Assembly: GCA_015501605.1 (NCBI GenBank)
Contig: JADNRZ010000003.1
Span: 248,001 to 312,000 of the forward strand
Origin: Panaeolus papilionaceus
Lineage: Eukaryota > Basidiomycota > Agaricomycetes > Agaricales
Direction of reading: 5' to 3'
DNA length: 64,000 nt
Part shown: in pieces, positions 49,032 to 61,234 of the stretch
Numbering within the stretch: the first letter of the stretch is position 1
Layout: every line of letters begins with the position of its first letter
Notes under the pieces: model-generated
Seen by the model: the letters and a program-made list of their open reading frames with translations, nothing else
Told to the model about the DNA's origin: nothing
Database searches by the model: none
Position numbers and translations under genes: made by a program

Positions 49032-51788
49032 ATGGTGTTCAAAATAGCACTTGCGGCTGCGACTGGCAGCCCTACGCCAGACCCTATCGCAGAGGAGGAG
49101 GAATACTACTCCTCATGGTCGCTCTTCCTTGTGTGCTTACTGCTCATACTCTCGCTTCTTACGTCGTACTATCTGCAGATTAAGCGCATCCGCGCTATCC
49201 ATGAAACACTGGTCTCTATTTTTGCTGGCATGTTTGTGGGGTTGGTGGTTCGGCTTGCGCCTGGGACGATGATCAGAGAGATGCTTGTGAGTGCTGTCCT
49301 TTTTGTGTTTTTGCTTGCTGCAGACATGTCTATACATGTTTGGAGAAATGCTGGGTGGAAGGGGGCGGAAATGACGCGGCACGATGAATTGCTGCGCCTT
49401 TGATAGTTGGACGTGGCACGGCCTATGCTGGATATTTGTCTGAACAACTTGGGTCTATTCTTGTTTACCCGTTCTTCATGGATGTATATCCGCTGGAGCT
49501 AGAACCAAAAGTGGGCTATCTGACCAACAAAAGGCTGCAAATCGGCGTTAATATTGGTCTACCGGATACGCTAATTTTGCTTCCATTTACTAACAATTTA
49601 TTCTCTATCAGACATTCAGACATACCCTATTCTTCAACCTGTTACTACCTCCAATTATTCTTAACTCAGGATACGAGCTCAAACAGGTGTGCTTCCTCCT
49701 CTCTCGAGCACCTAGCCCCTATTAACATTCATCCCAACAACAAGGAAAACTTCTTCCGCAATTTTGGATCAATTCTCATCTTTGCATTCTTTGGAACCTT
49801 TATTTCTGCTGTTGGTGTCGGGTATGGCGGTTTTTTCATGTTACTTTTCGAATTGCAAACTTATTTTTTATTTGTCAGGGGACTGGTCTTCATCTACTCA
49901 TACCTGGGTATCGATACCGATAGCCTACCGCTCATTGAGTGTTTGATTTTTGGGTCTACTTTATCGGCAACGGATCCAGTTACCATTCTGGCCATATTTA
50001 ATCAGTACAAAGTTGACCCCAAGCTTTACACTGTCATTTTCGGAGAAAGTTTGCTAAACGATGCCGTCAGTATCGTCATGTATGAGTGAGTTATCGTTGT
50101 GAACTACTTACACGTTTCAATGATTGTCGTCTAACCAGTTGCATATCAGGACACTGAGCCATTTCCGGGGCTCCGAGATATACCTTCAGTCCATTTTTCA
50201 TGGCATTGGAATTTTCTTGGTTTCATTCAGCGTTTCAATGGCGCTTGGTGTTATGTTCGGACTTGGGACTTCATTGATGTTGAAGCACTCCTATCTTCAC
50301 ATGTATCCCTCTCTGGAGTCATGTTTGGTCGCTCTCAGTGCCTATACCTGTTACTTCTTCTCCAATGGCATGTCCATGTCCGGAATTGTATCTCTCCTTT
50401 TCTGCGGTATTACATTGAAGCATTACGCCTACCACACCATGTCGCGGCGCACCCAACGTACCACCAAATACATATTCTCTACCCTCGCCCAACTATCTGA
50501 AAATTTCATCTTCATCTATCTCGGCTTGTCCCTTTTCACCTCTGCCCCTGCAGACATGCCCGTGTTCAGCTACGTCAAGCCCGTGTTCATCCTCATCACT
50601 CTCACTGCCGTTGTCTTCACCCGCTATGCTGCCGTTTTCCCGCTCTCTTCGTTCATCAACCTTTTCTTGCGTCACGTTCGCGGTCAACGTACAGAAGAGC
50701 TTCCCCACTCGTATCAGATGATGCTCTTTTGGGCTGGTCTACGTGGAGCAGTCGGTGTCGCACTCGCTGCAGGCTTCAAAGGACCACACGCACAAATGAT
50801 GCGCACGACGGTGTTGATTGTGGTTGTGGGTACCGTCGTGATCTTTGGAGGTACCACTGCTAGGATGCTAGAGGTTATGGGTATTAGAACCGGTGTTCAG
50901 GACGAGGATGGTGCGAGCAGTGATGAAGACGAGCCATACGGAATGAATGTCCCGAGGAGTGCATGGAGCGCTTCTGGTACTCAAGGAAGGAGATGGGGCA
51001 GATATTCAAGTGAGGAAGAAGCTGGTTTATATGGGGTTTCAGGTCGTGGCAGGGTCGGATCGCATTATGCCAACCAGAGAAACTATTATAATCACCAGTT
51101 CCAGAACCAGAACGCCGCAGGGGCGAACGACAATGTTCCTCCATCACCGGGTGGAAATCGTGTTTTCTCTTCTGCGTCATCAGATTCGTATGATTACGAC
51201 TCTGATGCAGGTGAAGTGCTCCCTCTGGCACCCACTGTTGGACATGCCGCGAATGCAGAAAGTGCTGCGGCTGGACAAAACCAGTCGAACGCTGCCAACA
51301 AACCTGCGGAAGGTGCAGAAGAAGGTAAATGGTTCCAAGCTCTCGACGAACGTTACCTTCTCCCCATCTTTTCCAATGCCACTGCAAGCCGGACATTCCA
51401 TGCCAGGCGATTCGCAAGACGGTCAAACACACACAACCAGTCACAAGGTGGATACCAGAATGCGGGAGGAAGCGGTAGTGGGATGGGCACGCCTGTGGAG
51501 AGTGAGGACGAGCTTGATTTGTCGGCTTCTGGGGCGACGGGCAATCGAGGAGTCAGGCCTGGGTCAAGTCGATCAAGTAGAAGGGGTAGTAAAGAGAGGG
51601 ACAGCAGTGGTGGAAGGGAAAGAACATCTACGGGTGGAGGAACGCCGACACCAGGAAATGCAAACAGGTTCCCACCTGGTGCTGCTCTAACTATGAGTTT
51701 GGAGGATAGTCGGACGGAACGGGGATTGGCTAGTCCTGTGTTGAGGTCCAGCGCAGGAGGCTCTTCAAGTTTCTTCCCCGAGCGTTGA
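49032..51788 (+). CDS. NHX-type Na+(K+)/H+ exchanger
   Basis: Five exons (49032-49286, 49612-49686, 49745-49821, 49879-50085, 50150-51788) give 750 residues. The family swaps Na+ or K+ for H+ across endosomal, vacuolar or plasma membranes. Membrane part to about residue 440: a first hydrophobic span (LFLVCLLLILSLLTSYYL), the amiloride-site motif LFFNLLLPPIILNSGY (exon 2), the ion-binding FGESLLNDAVSIVMYE and, late in the domain, the Arg motif GLRGAVGVALAAGF. The tail of about 310 residues is rich in Ser, Gly, Asn and acidic residues and looks disordered. The NHX/NHE6-9-like sequence suggests endosome or Golgi. Intron 1 is about 325 nt, unusually long; skipping it joins REML to TFRHTLFF as the family expects. 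The start ATG leads directly into an acidic stretch and the first span. Confidence 0.92.
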
Positions 51789-52496
51789 TCATTATTTTCG
51801 CAGTTGCCACTTTGTTATTATTCATCTCTCATTTGTGTCCTTCAAACCAGCACCCTTCAGTTCGCAGATCCTGAATATATTATGTAGGTAGAGAATCTTT
51901 TCACTTTGCGCTTTCATGCTTTTTATGCACTGATAGTCGTGGACTTTGAACTTGAACGCCCATGTTGTTGATATCGTTTTCATAGAATAATACCACATTA
52001 TACCATTTGAACATTTATTGTTCGTGACTCCCAGCTCCCGAGGTAAGCCCACATGGTAAATTCCCAATGTCTTCATTAAGGATACATGTTTGGTATGTGT
52101 ACTTTAAACGAAATATAAAATCGACCATAAGCCAAAAGGTATGCAACGCAATGCTTGTGACGATCAGCAGACCATGTTTTGAGGGGGAATGTGATGTGGC
52201 TGTCGGATTGGTTTGAAGTCATGGGATGAAAAGTGTCCCAAAATGTTGGAGTTGTGATAAAATGACGAAGGTTAAGTTGGGACTAGGCGCACACTCGACA
52301 GCTATACTGTGTATCTATGTCCAGCATAAAAATGCCACCAAAAGAAGAGAGAGAATTTTACTTGAAACGTCCCAAATTGAGTAAGCCCAAATTATTTTAC
52401 AGAAGCGAAGTAGATGTAAAGGATAGAAGACGAAATGAATGGTACTGTACAAAAGCATGACACAGGCGAGCGATGGGAGTTGAGCGAAGAAACTGT
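51789..52496. other. Intergenic, about 0.7 kb
   Basis: Convergent 3' ends of the exchanger (+) and the G-alpha gene (-), with room for two 3' UTRs. AT-rich around 51870-52110. No gene or repeat recognised. Confidence 0.5.
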
Positions 52497-54960
52497 TTAC
52501 ATGAGATCAGCGCGTCGTAAGTGTTCCCGAAGGATAGACTCTTCGACTGAGTAAAAGCAAAATAGTGAGCTTCTGCACTACAGGGGCAAGGAGGTGGCAC
52601 AAGCCAACCAGAAAAACTAAACTGACCTGCTCCTAAAGTAACTGCAGTGGAACGTGTATCCTATTTTCGGAAGATAACTGGCATGAAGAGAATGTACAGA
52701 TGGCGGTAATAAACTGGACTTACAATGATGGAGGTTAGGTGGACATAGAAAGGTCGCTGAACAGGAGAATGTGTCCTCGATATTTCTTTGAAATGCTGCT
52801 GGAAATCTACGGAAGCTGTAAGAAAGACGGCACCGAGAAGTGCAATCGACTCTGAAAGACATACATCGCGTGGCAGTTGTGAGGTCGTTCTTCCGGTCAC
52901 CAAAGCTCGGGACAGAATCTCTAATCCTGACTCCTCGCTGAAGTTTTGCTTGTAGAAGATCACACTTGTTCAAAACTGGAAAGAAGTAAGTATTGCTCGT
53001 GTGTATGTCATGAAGCGGCGAGAAATACGGGAAGAAGTGAAGAAAAGAAGAAAAGAATAGAGACCGAGGTAGACGTCAGGTCCAGACATTGGCTCCAATA
53101 GTGTGGGCATTTGCTTGACGCAAAAGCGCCGAGCACGGAAAATGAAACATAAAGGGGAAGACTTACAAAGTATGATCTGTGTTCTTGCAAGAAGCTTGCA
53201 TGAGCAAACCGACCTCCAAAGCAAATAGCTATCCTCAAGCCTATTCACCCGCCTATCTTCTGCAAGTTTCTCATCAAAAGGGGAAACTATGATTTGTTGT
53301 AAATGAGTAAATTCCCCCTGAATAAGCAAAGGCACTCACTTGGCCTGTCGACATCACAAGGAAGCATTAAAAAATGTCAGAAAAATGACGGAATGTCGAC
53401 AAGATTTACAGGCCGGTGAGAACGCATTCGGAAGAGCAACAAGTGCGACGGCGAAATACGAGCAAGGAAAATAACTCACGCAAGAAAGATGATCGCGTCA
53501 ACTGTTTTCTTTGTTAGAGGGTGAAGAGAATATAGGAGGATCAGCCACGTACCATCGTCAAAGTAAGGATACCACGCTCCCCTCTGTTACCGACACATAT
53601 ATTAGGGTTGAAAAGAAGCCTGACATAGACAGAAGTAAACTTACACTACTTCTTGTCCCTCCGACATCGTATATCCTCCACTCCTGCCCCATTGTACGAC
53701 CTAAGGACGTGTGAGCCGAAAAAGATTCGCCAAATGGACTAAACTGGTAACAAAGTTGTGGGGTCGGCTAAGGTAACGTACCATGGTCAAATATGAACCT
53801 GTATTCTTGCACACCTAATGTCCTCAGACGTGCACGGATAACGTCGTCGTCAGTAGGTTGGTAGTCGCGATTAGCAATACGGTCTGTGTCATTGATGAAA
53901 CTAAGCAATGGTAGTCAGTAGCCATCCGTACAATGGAAAGACATAGTCGAGTGGGGTACGAAGCAAAAAATAAAAATGAGCTTACAAGCCAGGTGCATCC
54001 TCCAATCTGACCTTCCGTCGATTCAAAGTCTCCCTAACAATGTCGTCGTCCCACAACGCCTTGATGTCCTCACGGCACGACTCAATAACCTCGGCAATGT
54101 CCTCCTCTGTATCTTTTGTCTTCATTGCTGACGCCCCCGAATGAAGGCTTGCGTTCTCCGGTTTTGACGACGGTGATGCAGGCGGTCCATTGCGAAAGGT
54201 CCGGAATCTATCCAGGGCCGACTTCCAACCATTGGATGAATTGATGGAGAATTCTTGGGGACCTCTCCGACCTGAAGACACCGGTTGTTCAAATGGGGCG
54301 GCGGTATTAACAGACGTCGAATGCTGCTCTATACTCGCGGTCCCTAGCCTCTGCTCGAGAGAATGCTGCACGTTGGTTAGCGGTGCTAGTTTCATGCGGA
54401 GAACTCGGTGGGTGTCTGAGAATTTCAAGCGAGGTAGGGCACGAGCAGGCCGTATTAGTAGATCATCTTGTGAATCGTCTGGGTTATAAGGGAGGTCGTT
54501 CATTTCACTGTACAAGTGAGCAAGAATTTCGTTGACATTTCGGACCAAGTTGAGGAATATGACAGCTCTCCAGGCCGCCTTTTCTTCAGACCATTCTCGT
54601 CTTGCGTATGTTAACTGGAAGTCTAACATATAAATTCGTCAGACGTAGACAGCTTGTTGAATAGAATTTCAACATACTCTTCAGAGTTGCGGTTTTCCCG
54701 CTTTCACTTTGACCTATAGCAGTTCAATATTTCAACCAAAGGAAGGGATTTTATTGCAACACACCCAGTAATAACAGCTTCACCGGCTTTTTCTTCCGTC
54801 TTTCAGCTTCTCTTTCTTTGCGTATCTGCTCGTCTATTTCATCGCTTATCCTCTTTGCCTCTGCTTCCGCCGCCTCTCTAATCAACCTCTGTTCGTACGT
54901 CTCGTCGGGTGGTGGCATCATAGCCAGCGTGAGCGGGTCTTCATCGAAGGACCGGCCCAT
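52497..54960 (-). CDS. Atypical G-protein alpha subunit
   Basis: Thirteen exons chain in phase to 502 residues: 54960-54765, 54713-54678, 54622-53986, 53900-53782, 53700-53645, 53583-53553, 53501-53480, 53344-53340, 53286-53167, 52975-52865, 52815-52724, 52660-52627, 52546-52497. G-alphas relay signals from 7TM receptors at the plasma membrane. Motifs: P-loop GQSESGKT (66-73), switch I VIRARLRTLG with R314 and T317, switch II DVGGTR (341-346), LNKCD (409-413), and TSIID (472-476) in place of TCAT. Thr345 replaces the Gln needed for GTP hydrolysis. The helical domain carries a Ser-rich insert of roughly 100 residues, and the N-terminus is a charged helix (about residues 25-58). MG at the start allows myristoylation, but the context is weak. 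Exon 8 is a 5-nt microexon. The family is certain; signalling competence is not. Confidence 0.9.
53340..53344 (-). other. 5-nt microexon of the G-alpha gene
   Basis: GCCAA on the minus strand, preceded by TCGACAG and followed by GTGAGT. It completes the codon for Ala, adds Pro and starts Ile, so the protein reads FLAPISPFDEKL, the invariant FLAPIS-type segment of G-alphas. Without it, exon 7 (ending in phase 2) and exon 9 (needing one base before it) do not match. Confidence 0.75.
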
Positions 54961-57900
54961 GGTGGTAGGAAGGAAAGGAAACACAGAAAAAGAACGTGTC
55001 CAAGGTCGGATATGTAATTACTACCTTGTGTCATCTGAATTCAATCAATAGAAACTCTTCCCATCCCCACTTGGCGGAGGTCAGGGCCGCGCGACTAAAA
55101 CGGCTTCAAGCCACGTTCAACTTTCCTTGACAACCACGAATGATAACCCTTTCTGTCGATTTCAAGAACAAGTCAGCCTTTCACCGATCTACCTTTATGC
55201 CGCAAACACAATACTTCCAGCTGAGATCCTTTGTTGGGCGAAAGGTGCAGAGATTTGTCCCTTCGAGGCACTCAAAGTCACCACGCCTGATCATCAGGTT
55301 CGCGGGAGCATTTTTGACGAACCTGATCAGCTCAATTAAGGGCAAAATTATTTCTCTTGAGAACCTCAGATTGGTGGGACTTGTTTGTCTAGACTTGTGT
55401 ACAGCTCCGCGACTGATATTCATCGCTCAAAATTCACTTATCAAAGTGCCGTCGCCTAAAATTATACGGGGTCGCATGCAACCAGAGAATGCTCCCAAGG
55501 CATATAAATATATACCTAGCACGTTCCCCCAGATTACTGGTTAGGTACAGCTCCCCTAGTCGACATGAATACAAAATACTACAAATGTCTTCACTACAAG
55601 GTCATGGATCCTCTGATGTAGCTGTTCCGTTTGTCCAATATTGTTCAAATTCAGCAGGCCAGAAGGATAATGAGCTTGAAAAATTACAAATTAGGCTCAC
55701 CTTTTCTTATCTGAGCAGTTACCATGAATTATTATTAGATCGGGGTTCAGTGAAGCTTGGAAGCTTCAGCGGTGGACCGGATGTAAATTACCTAAGTTCG
55801 CACAGATACATTCTCGAGTCGCCGAGACGATCAAGGACTGCTATAAATACCAAAGATTTCAAAGAACACAGAGCCTTCTCAGTGGACCGAGGACATGATT
55901 TTCTTGCTCTTGCAAAACCCTGTTCGATTAGATTAACCAGTTGAAGCCCATCCTTCCTCACGACACTGCCACACCGTCCACTTGACGCTCACCGCCAGCA
56001 AGTTCTTTGACTCGGAGTGCTCTCGCCGCAATGCCGACTGTAAATTGTTCCATTTTGAGTGCCCATAGACACGAGGACAGCCACGAAAATACCATGGGCC
56101 GATTATGCACAAGACCGACAGCGTCATTTGAACAAATCGGGACGGATTTCGAGCCTCGCACAAGGATTTGCCTGCATAGTGATGGATTGTGAATGTGGGG
56201 AAGGCGAGTGGTAACACGCTGACAGGCTTGTTCCTCGACCGCGTGACTTGCAGCTATTAAATTAGAATCCCAATTGTGGTTGCGTGCCAGGGGCATTTGA
56301 ACATTTGGCGCTTGACACAGGCGCCTACGGACATGACGCGCAGTAACGCTGACAACGATGCGCATTTCAATCTCGGGGGCACCATCAGGTGTACCGACAA
56401 GACGAATTACGTACTGCATGTGGAGCGGCCGACATTGTCCTTCAAGCCATAGTAAAATAGGGTATCGTGACAGCATGTTCCCTTTCCGTCTACTTGAATT
56501 CCAACCTTGAAACCCCTTAGACAATCACGAATATGGAAGATAGTATGCCAGTTTCATGGCAGTCTCTTTTTCGCAAGCTTTCGAACAACGAAAGCCGCAA
56601 ACAAGGCCGCGATTCGATCCGAATATGAGACGAATTGCACATGTAAATTTCGTCATGCAAGCCATATTTCATTTCGTTCCCGAAGTCCCCGTTCGCCACA
56701 TTAATGATGGATATTTCCTCAAGCCAGTATAGGTATAGGACGTGGTCGTTCATGCGTGCTTCTTATGTATCTCTTTACCGCTCAAGATGATCGACAGGGA
56801 TGATATCGCTTGATAAACTCCGATGTGATCCAGCGATTCATAGCAAGTTAGAGTAAGCAGATGTTCGAGACGAATTTTTTCACGCTTGAAAGCCCAACAC
56901 CTGCATAATAGATTGTCGCAGTCCAATTCAAGAATTAGACATACTCGTCTTTGATCCAGTCCTTTCTAAGTTTTAGCAAGGTTTGTTCCACCAATCAAAC
57001 GAGCTGATCCTGATAGCTGGCTGACCTGAGTAATTGGACATCTTGATGGCCCTGTTTATAATAATAACCTCCCCGATCGTGCAAGACACCTGGAGGAGAC
57101 TGCGTATCCCACATGGTGTTCTTGTGCGCTGTCTCACCCATTATATCCTTTACCTCAGATCTAAAGTCCAGCTGCGAGAGGCTAGAGATCCTAATCTCGA
57201 TTACCCCACAATTAGTCTCATCAAGCAAAACCTTAATTGTCTCCAGGTGTCCCGTTAGTGTGATTCACTATCTACGATTATTAGGGACTGCACACGTCGT
57301 TTCTTTTAATCTTTATGTGGGATGTGTGCCGAAGGAAGAACGGGTTGTAATTAACAGTGCAAATATCATGAAATGGGCATTCACGATCTGGCGACTATGT
57401 TTACAAACCTGTGAGAAAGATCCTTTACGTTTACAAGCGTTTGAGGGTGTTTATAGACAGAAAGAACTCTTACCAGCGTTTTGAATCCCACATGAATGGG
57501 TATCGAAGCCATATGCAGAGCTGTAACTTGGTTGCATCTTTGCCTGCTTGAATGATAAATCATCTTGACGTTCGTGTGTAAGGAACGTGTCAAGACTCAC
57601 GGTTACAGGCAGATTGGCCCAAGTGATGGGCTCCAAAGCTCTGCGAGATAAGCCCTCTAAATACACGTAGTGAATTCGTGAAGATTGTCGTCCCGATATT
57701 CAAGGGGTTTCTGGAGGTCCGCCTGGGGGGAGCTTCAACAAGTAAATGATCTTTCTGCTAGGACCAAACATTCTCGTGAGTGTAAAGAGACACAACCAAA
57801 CGGAGATTCAGCTTCAGGTTCCTCAACGCTGTTGTTTCAATACAAAATTGAACCGCACTTTGTCCGAAGTCGTCATCTACATCTTGTACGCCTCGCCAAA

Positions 57901-59855
57901 ATCGAAATATAGATCGATGGACAGTATGCATGTCGAATTGAGATAAATCTTGATTGAAGACCCGGAATTCCGTCAAGCTGCTGGGCCCAATGCATTGTCC
58001 ATCGGCTGAGCCATGATACAGGTGAGCAAGCTCTTTGTGGAGATACAATTCAGGATCGGTATGCACTGCATCGGAAAAACGGGAACTTGGCTCCGAGAAC
58101 GCAGATCATATTCTGCCTCGTGCAGAAAAACCATCACCTGTCTGGAGTGTCCAAACATGGAAAATATGGCTCTGGGGGGCGAAGCAAGAGTCATGTCCCT
58201 CCAACAATCTCACGAAAACTGCATTCACCAAATTTCCGGGCCAACATCGGCTAACGGACGATTTACCACTCACTAAAGGCCGTTGCTTTCTTCAAGCTCT
58301 CTTTTAGCGTTACCTTTACTTGTTCTGAGCTCGTCGATTTCGGAATATGGAGTATGGATAGCTTCTCTCGATCCCAGACCCACATCGAATGGTGCACAGT
58401 CAACGTTAATTGTCACTCCGTGTGCTCACAGCGGGGAACCTCCTTCCCCCTTGACCACATGCAGGTAATTTGTATACATGGTTAATATTTCGTCCCCTCA
58501 TCCTACAGGGCGATACCTGGTAGCGGCTGATACTAGTCTACCACCGGTCTGCAGACAACGAAGGCTTTGTCCACCACACTCAAGCCAAATTCAACACGGC
58601 CACACTGAAAATATCCTCCCATATTCGCATTCTGCCCCGTCAATGACCCGCAATATCATCACCGCACGACGAGAGTCATGAGCCAACCTTCGCACCCAAG
58701 CCGACGACAACGTAGCAATCTGGCCACTGCCAACCCAATTGTCTCTGCCATTCTCCAGCGGTGTTGGGTCCTAGTGCTCAGCACCCCCTCGTGTTGTCTC
58801 ACCTCCCACCTCATTTACAAGGCCGTAGGAATGCATCCTCGAACACGCTCGTCAACACCCCTTCAACCAGTAGTTATGCCCCGGCGCGCTGTGGAACAAC
58901 ACATCCTCCTAAATGCAATCCACATTTGCACGACTTCCGCCATCTCATAGGATGACCACAACCCTACTGGCCTTGGGCGCCAGTGCGCGTCATTTAGTCT
59001 TCTAAATGATCAGAGAAATTTGAATTTCAGACCCCGCGAACTTGCTTGAACGTCACTCTTCCCGACATGCGCTAAGCACGTAGGTCCCCCATTCTCATCC
59101 TACCACAAGCTTATGCGAGTACACTCTCCTGCTTAGTATTTACAATTCTCTTGCTATTATGGACAACCGCACCGAGGAAGACAACGATGGCAAATCAACG
59201 TGTTGTATGGCCTCTGTCCATCTTTGTTAACCCCATATAGAACAAAGCTCCATATTTAGAAAGCTTCCCGTTACATCCATGATGTTCCATTGCTCCGCCT
59301 GTGCCGGCGTTCATGCCTGTGTGTGGTTCTCATCGAGAATCTTTTTGGTCTCATGTGCCAACACTTTCTTTTTTCATGAACCAGACGGATATGATGCGGG
59401 ATGCTTCTTCAGTACGTTCATTGTTAGTAGCTTTTGCCTTTGCTTTACTTTGATGAAATCTATTCGATGGGAGGACCGAACGCCCTGGTCATGCAAGCCT
59501 CTCGGTGTACAATGTGGAGGTGGTTGGGGTAATTGTTGAAACGCATCGAGAGCTGATCCCTTTCCTTTCATGCGACATTGTCATTCTAGACAAAATTACT
59601 GATAATCTTTCTTCGGGTTCCTTACAGTGCATACCCTTGCTTTCCTTTACTGCTTAGTCCAGGGTATTTGCGAGCGAATATGGAAATGTACGGTGCAATT
59701 ATGTTACATCACGAGCCTGATACTACTTCGAAGGAGTGTGGTTGTGGCAAACAAAAGATGGGATAAGCATTTATAAATAATCAGAGCAAACATAAATAAT
59801 TGTCCAAAGCGAAGAGTCAGAAGACGACGGAGTTTGAAGCATGAACAGACGTTCT
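54961..59855. other. Gene-poor stretch, about 4.9 kb
   Basis: The left end should hold the G-alpha promoter. Beyond it I found no gene that splices consistently. On the minus strand at 56995-58194 several frames (74-102 codons) lie close together and could be remains of one gene, but they break and overlap, and I recognise no domain. Plus-strand frames at 55140-55544 and 55489-55944 look random. Confidence 0.4.
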
Positions 59856-61234
59856 TTATGAAGAGGCGCTCGAGGCCTTCTCTTCAATGTCGAACGTAGA
59901 CATGTAAGATGATGATGGTGACCGTCCTGGATTTTTCCATGTTGTTTCCGATGCACCTCGTGATCTCGACATTTCGGAAGGTATAGCGCTCGTTGCATAG
60001 CCAGAAGAAGCCATAAAAGAATCGATGTTGGTAAGTGTATAGTGCGTAGTCGCGCCGCTGTAATGAGGGCCTACTGATAGAACAAGTTGGGGGTTATGAG
60101 TCGCAAGAACTCCTCTTCCATTGGTTGAAGGGTCTGTATTATCGGTCTGTTCGATAGTTTCATCATCTCGGTGCATTCTCCGGTAAATGTACGTTATCAA
60201 GATAAGCAGATTGCATGACACGATAGAGATGGCAACCTAAGACATCATTAGTTGGCCAAGTTAGATTGTGAGAGGTATTGTGTCGATGGGAACCCCACCT
60301 GGATCTGACTCGTAATGATCATCAGAGTACCTTTCTTCTTGATAACATAATAACCATGCACAATACTGGTTATCGTTGCAAGGAAACCACATGCGAAAAT
60401 CGTAGAAATGAGGCGATGGTGTTGACGTGGAAGCTTGAGCAAGTAGAGCAAGTAGAATGGAGCACCGAGCAGCCATACATCCGCCAAGAGGTCCACTTTA
60501 TAAATTCAGCAAGATGCAGGGCACGCCACAGGGGAAAACTGACGAGTAAGTTCCAGTATGCCAGTATACTGCGGCGCATCACAAATTGGTACCTCCTTCA
60601 GGTTTGTGCCACAGATAAAGATCTTCTGGAGAATTAACGCGATTCCGCATAGCCCAAGAACACAGGTTGTGATCTTCGAAACAGTCTCGAATGTTCTCGT
60701 GCCTAGCCTCACAAGAGCAACAGCAACTGATAGCTTTGCGGACCTGATGAAGAATCTCTCAGCGAACGATAGCAAAGTGATCCATCCAGGACCCACCAGA
60801 GTGCTGCAGTGTAGAATGTCAGGCCACCCAACCTGCGCAAGGCGAACATGGAATTAGTTGTGAGGAACACTAAGGAACATGAAGTATCTCAGTCAAAAAA
60901 AGCGATCAATTTCAAGCAGTCCAAGTGATTTACTCACAGACAGGATGGAGGGTGGAGATCATAAATAGGATATAAGGCACAATGCTAAAAAGTGTTGCTG
61001 CCAACGCCCAAGCATCGTCCCATCCAAAACGCTGAACATAGATTCTGTACCACAATCGCAAGATGGTAGTAATGATAGCTACTGCCTCAAATGTCGACTC
61101 CAAGGCTATGTGAAAAAGATGATACAGAGATGTCAACAGGAACGAGCGGGCATGTCAACTGGGTTAGGACCGAACGTACCTATTGAGGCGGCCACGGGAA
61201 GTATAAAGGACGTTATTGGATGGACTCCAGGCAT
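59856..61234 (-). CDS. Fungal rhodopsin-like integral membrane protein (7TM)
   Basis: Five exons (61234-61180, 61105-60942, 60832-60544, 60495-60299, 60236-59856) give 361 residues. Hydrophobic segments in order include a short first span ending in SIALES, AVAIITTILRLWYRIYV, WALAATLFSIVPYILFMIS, a span around LSVAVALVRLG, TTCVLGLCGIALILQKIFI, LDLLADVWLLGAPFYLLYLL, LISTIFACGFLATITSIVHG and VAISIVSCNLLILITYIY. The pattern RFGWDDAWAL...GILELTLDLLADVWL is typical of the fungal rhodopsin-like integral membrane family found in mushrooms. The C-terminal tail of about 110 residues is Ser/Thr-rich and cytosolic. Ligand and role unknown. The donor of exon 2 (CCT|GTCTGT) was chosen for phase; the stronger nearby GTGAGT breaks the frame, so that junction is uncertain. 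An extra upstream exon is possible. Confidence 0.7.

Noticed and set aside
50884..51444. 186-codon minus-strand frame within the exchanger gene
   Set aside because: It is antisense to the low-complexity tail of the exchanger, has no domain, and arises from the codon bias of the real gene.
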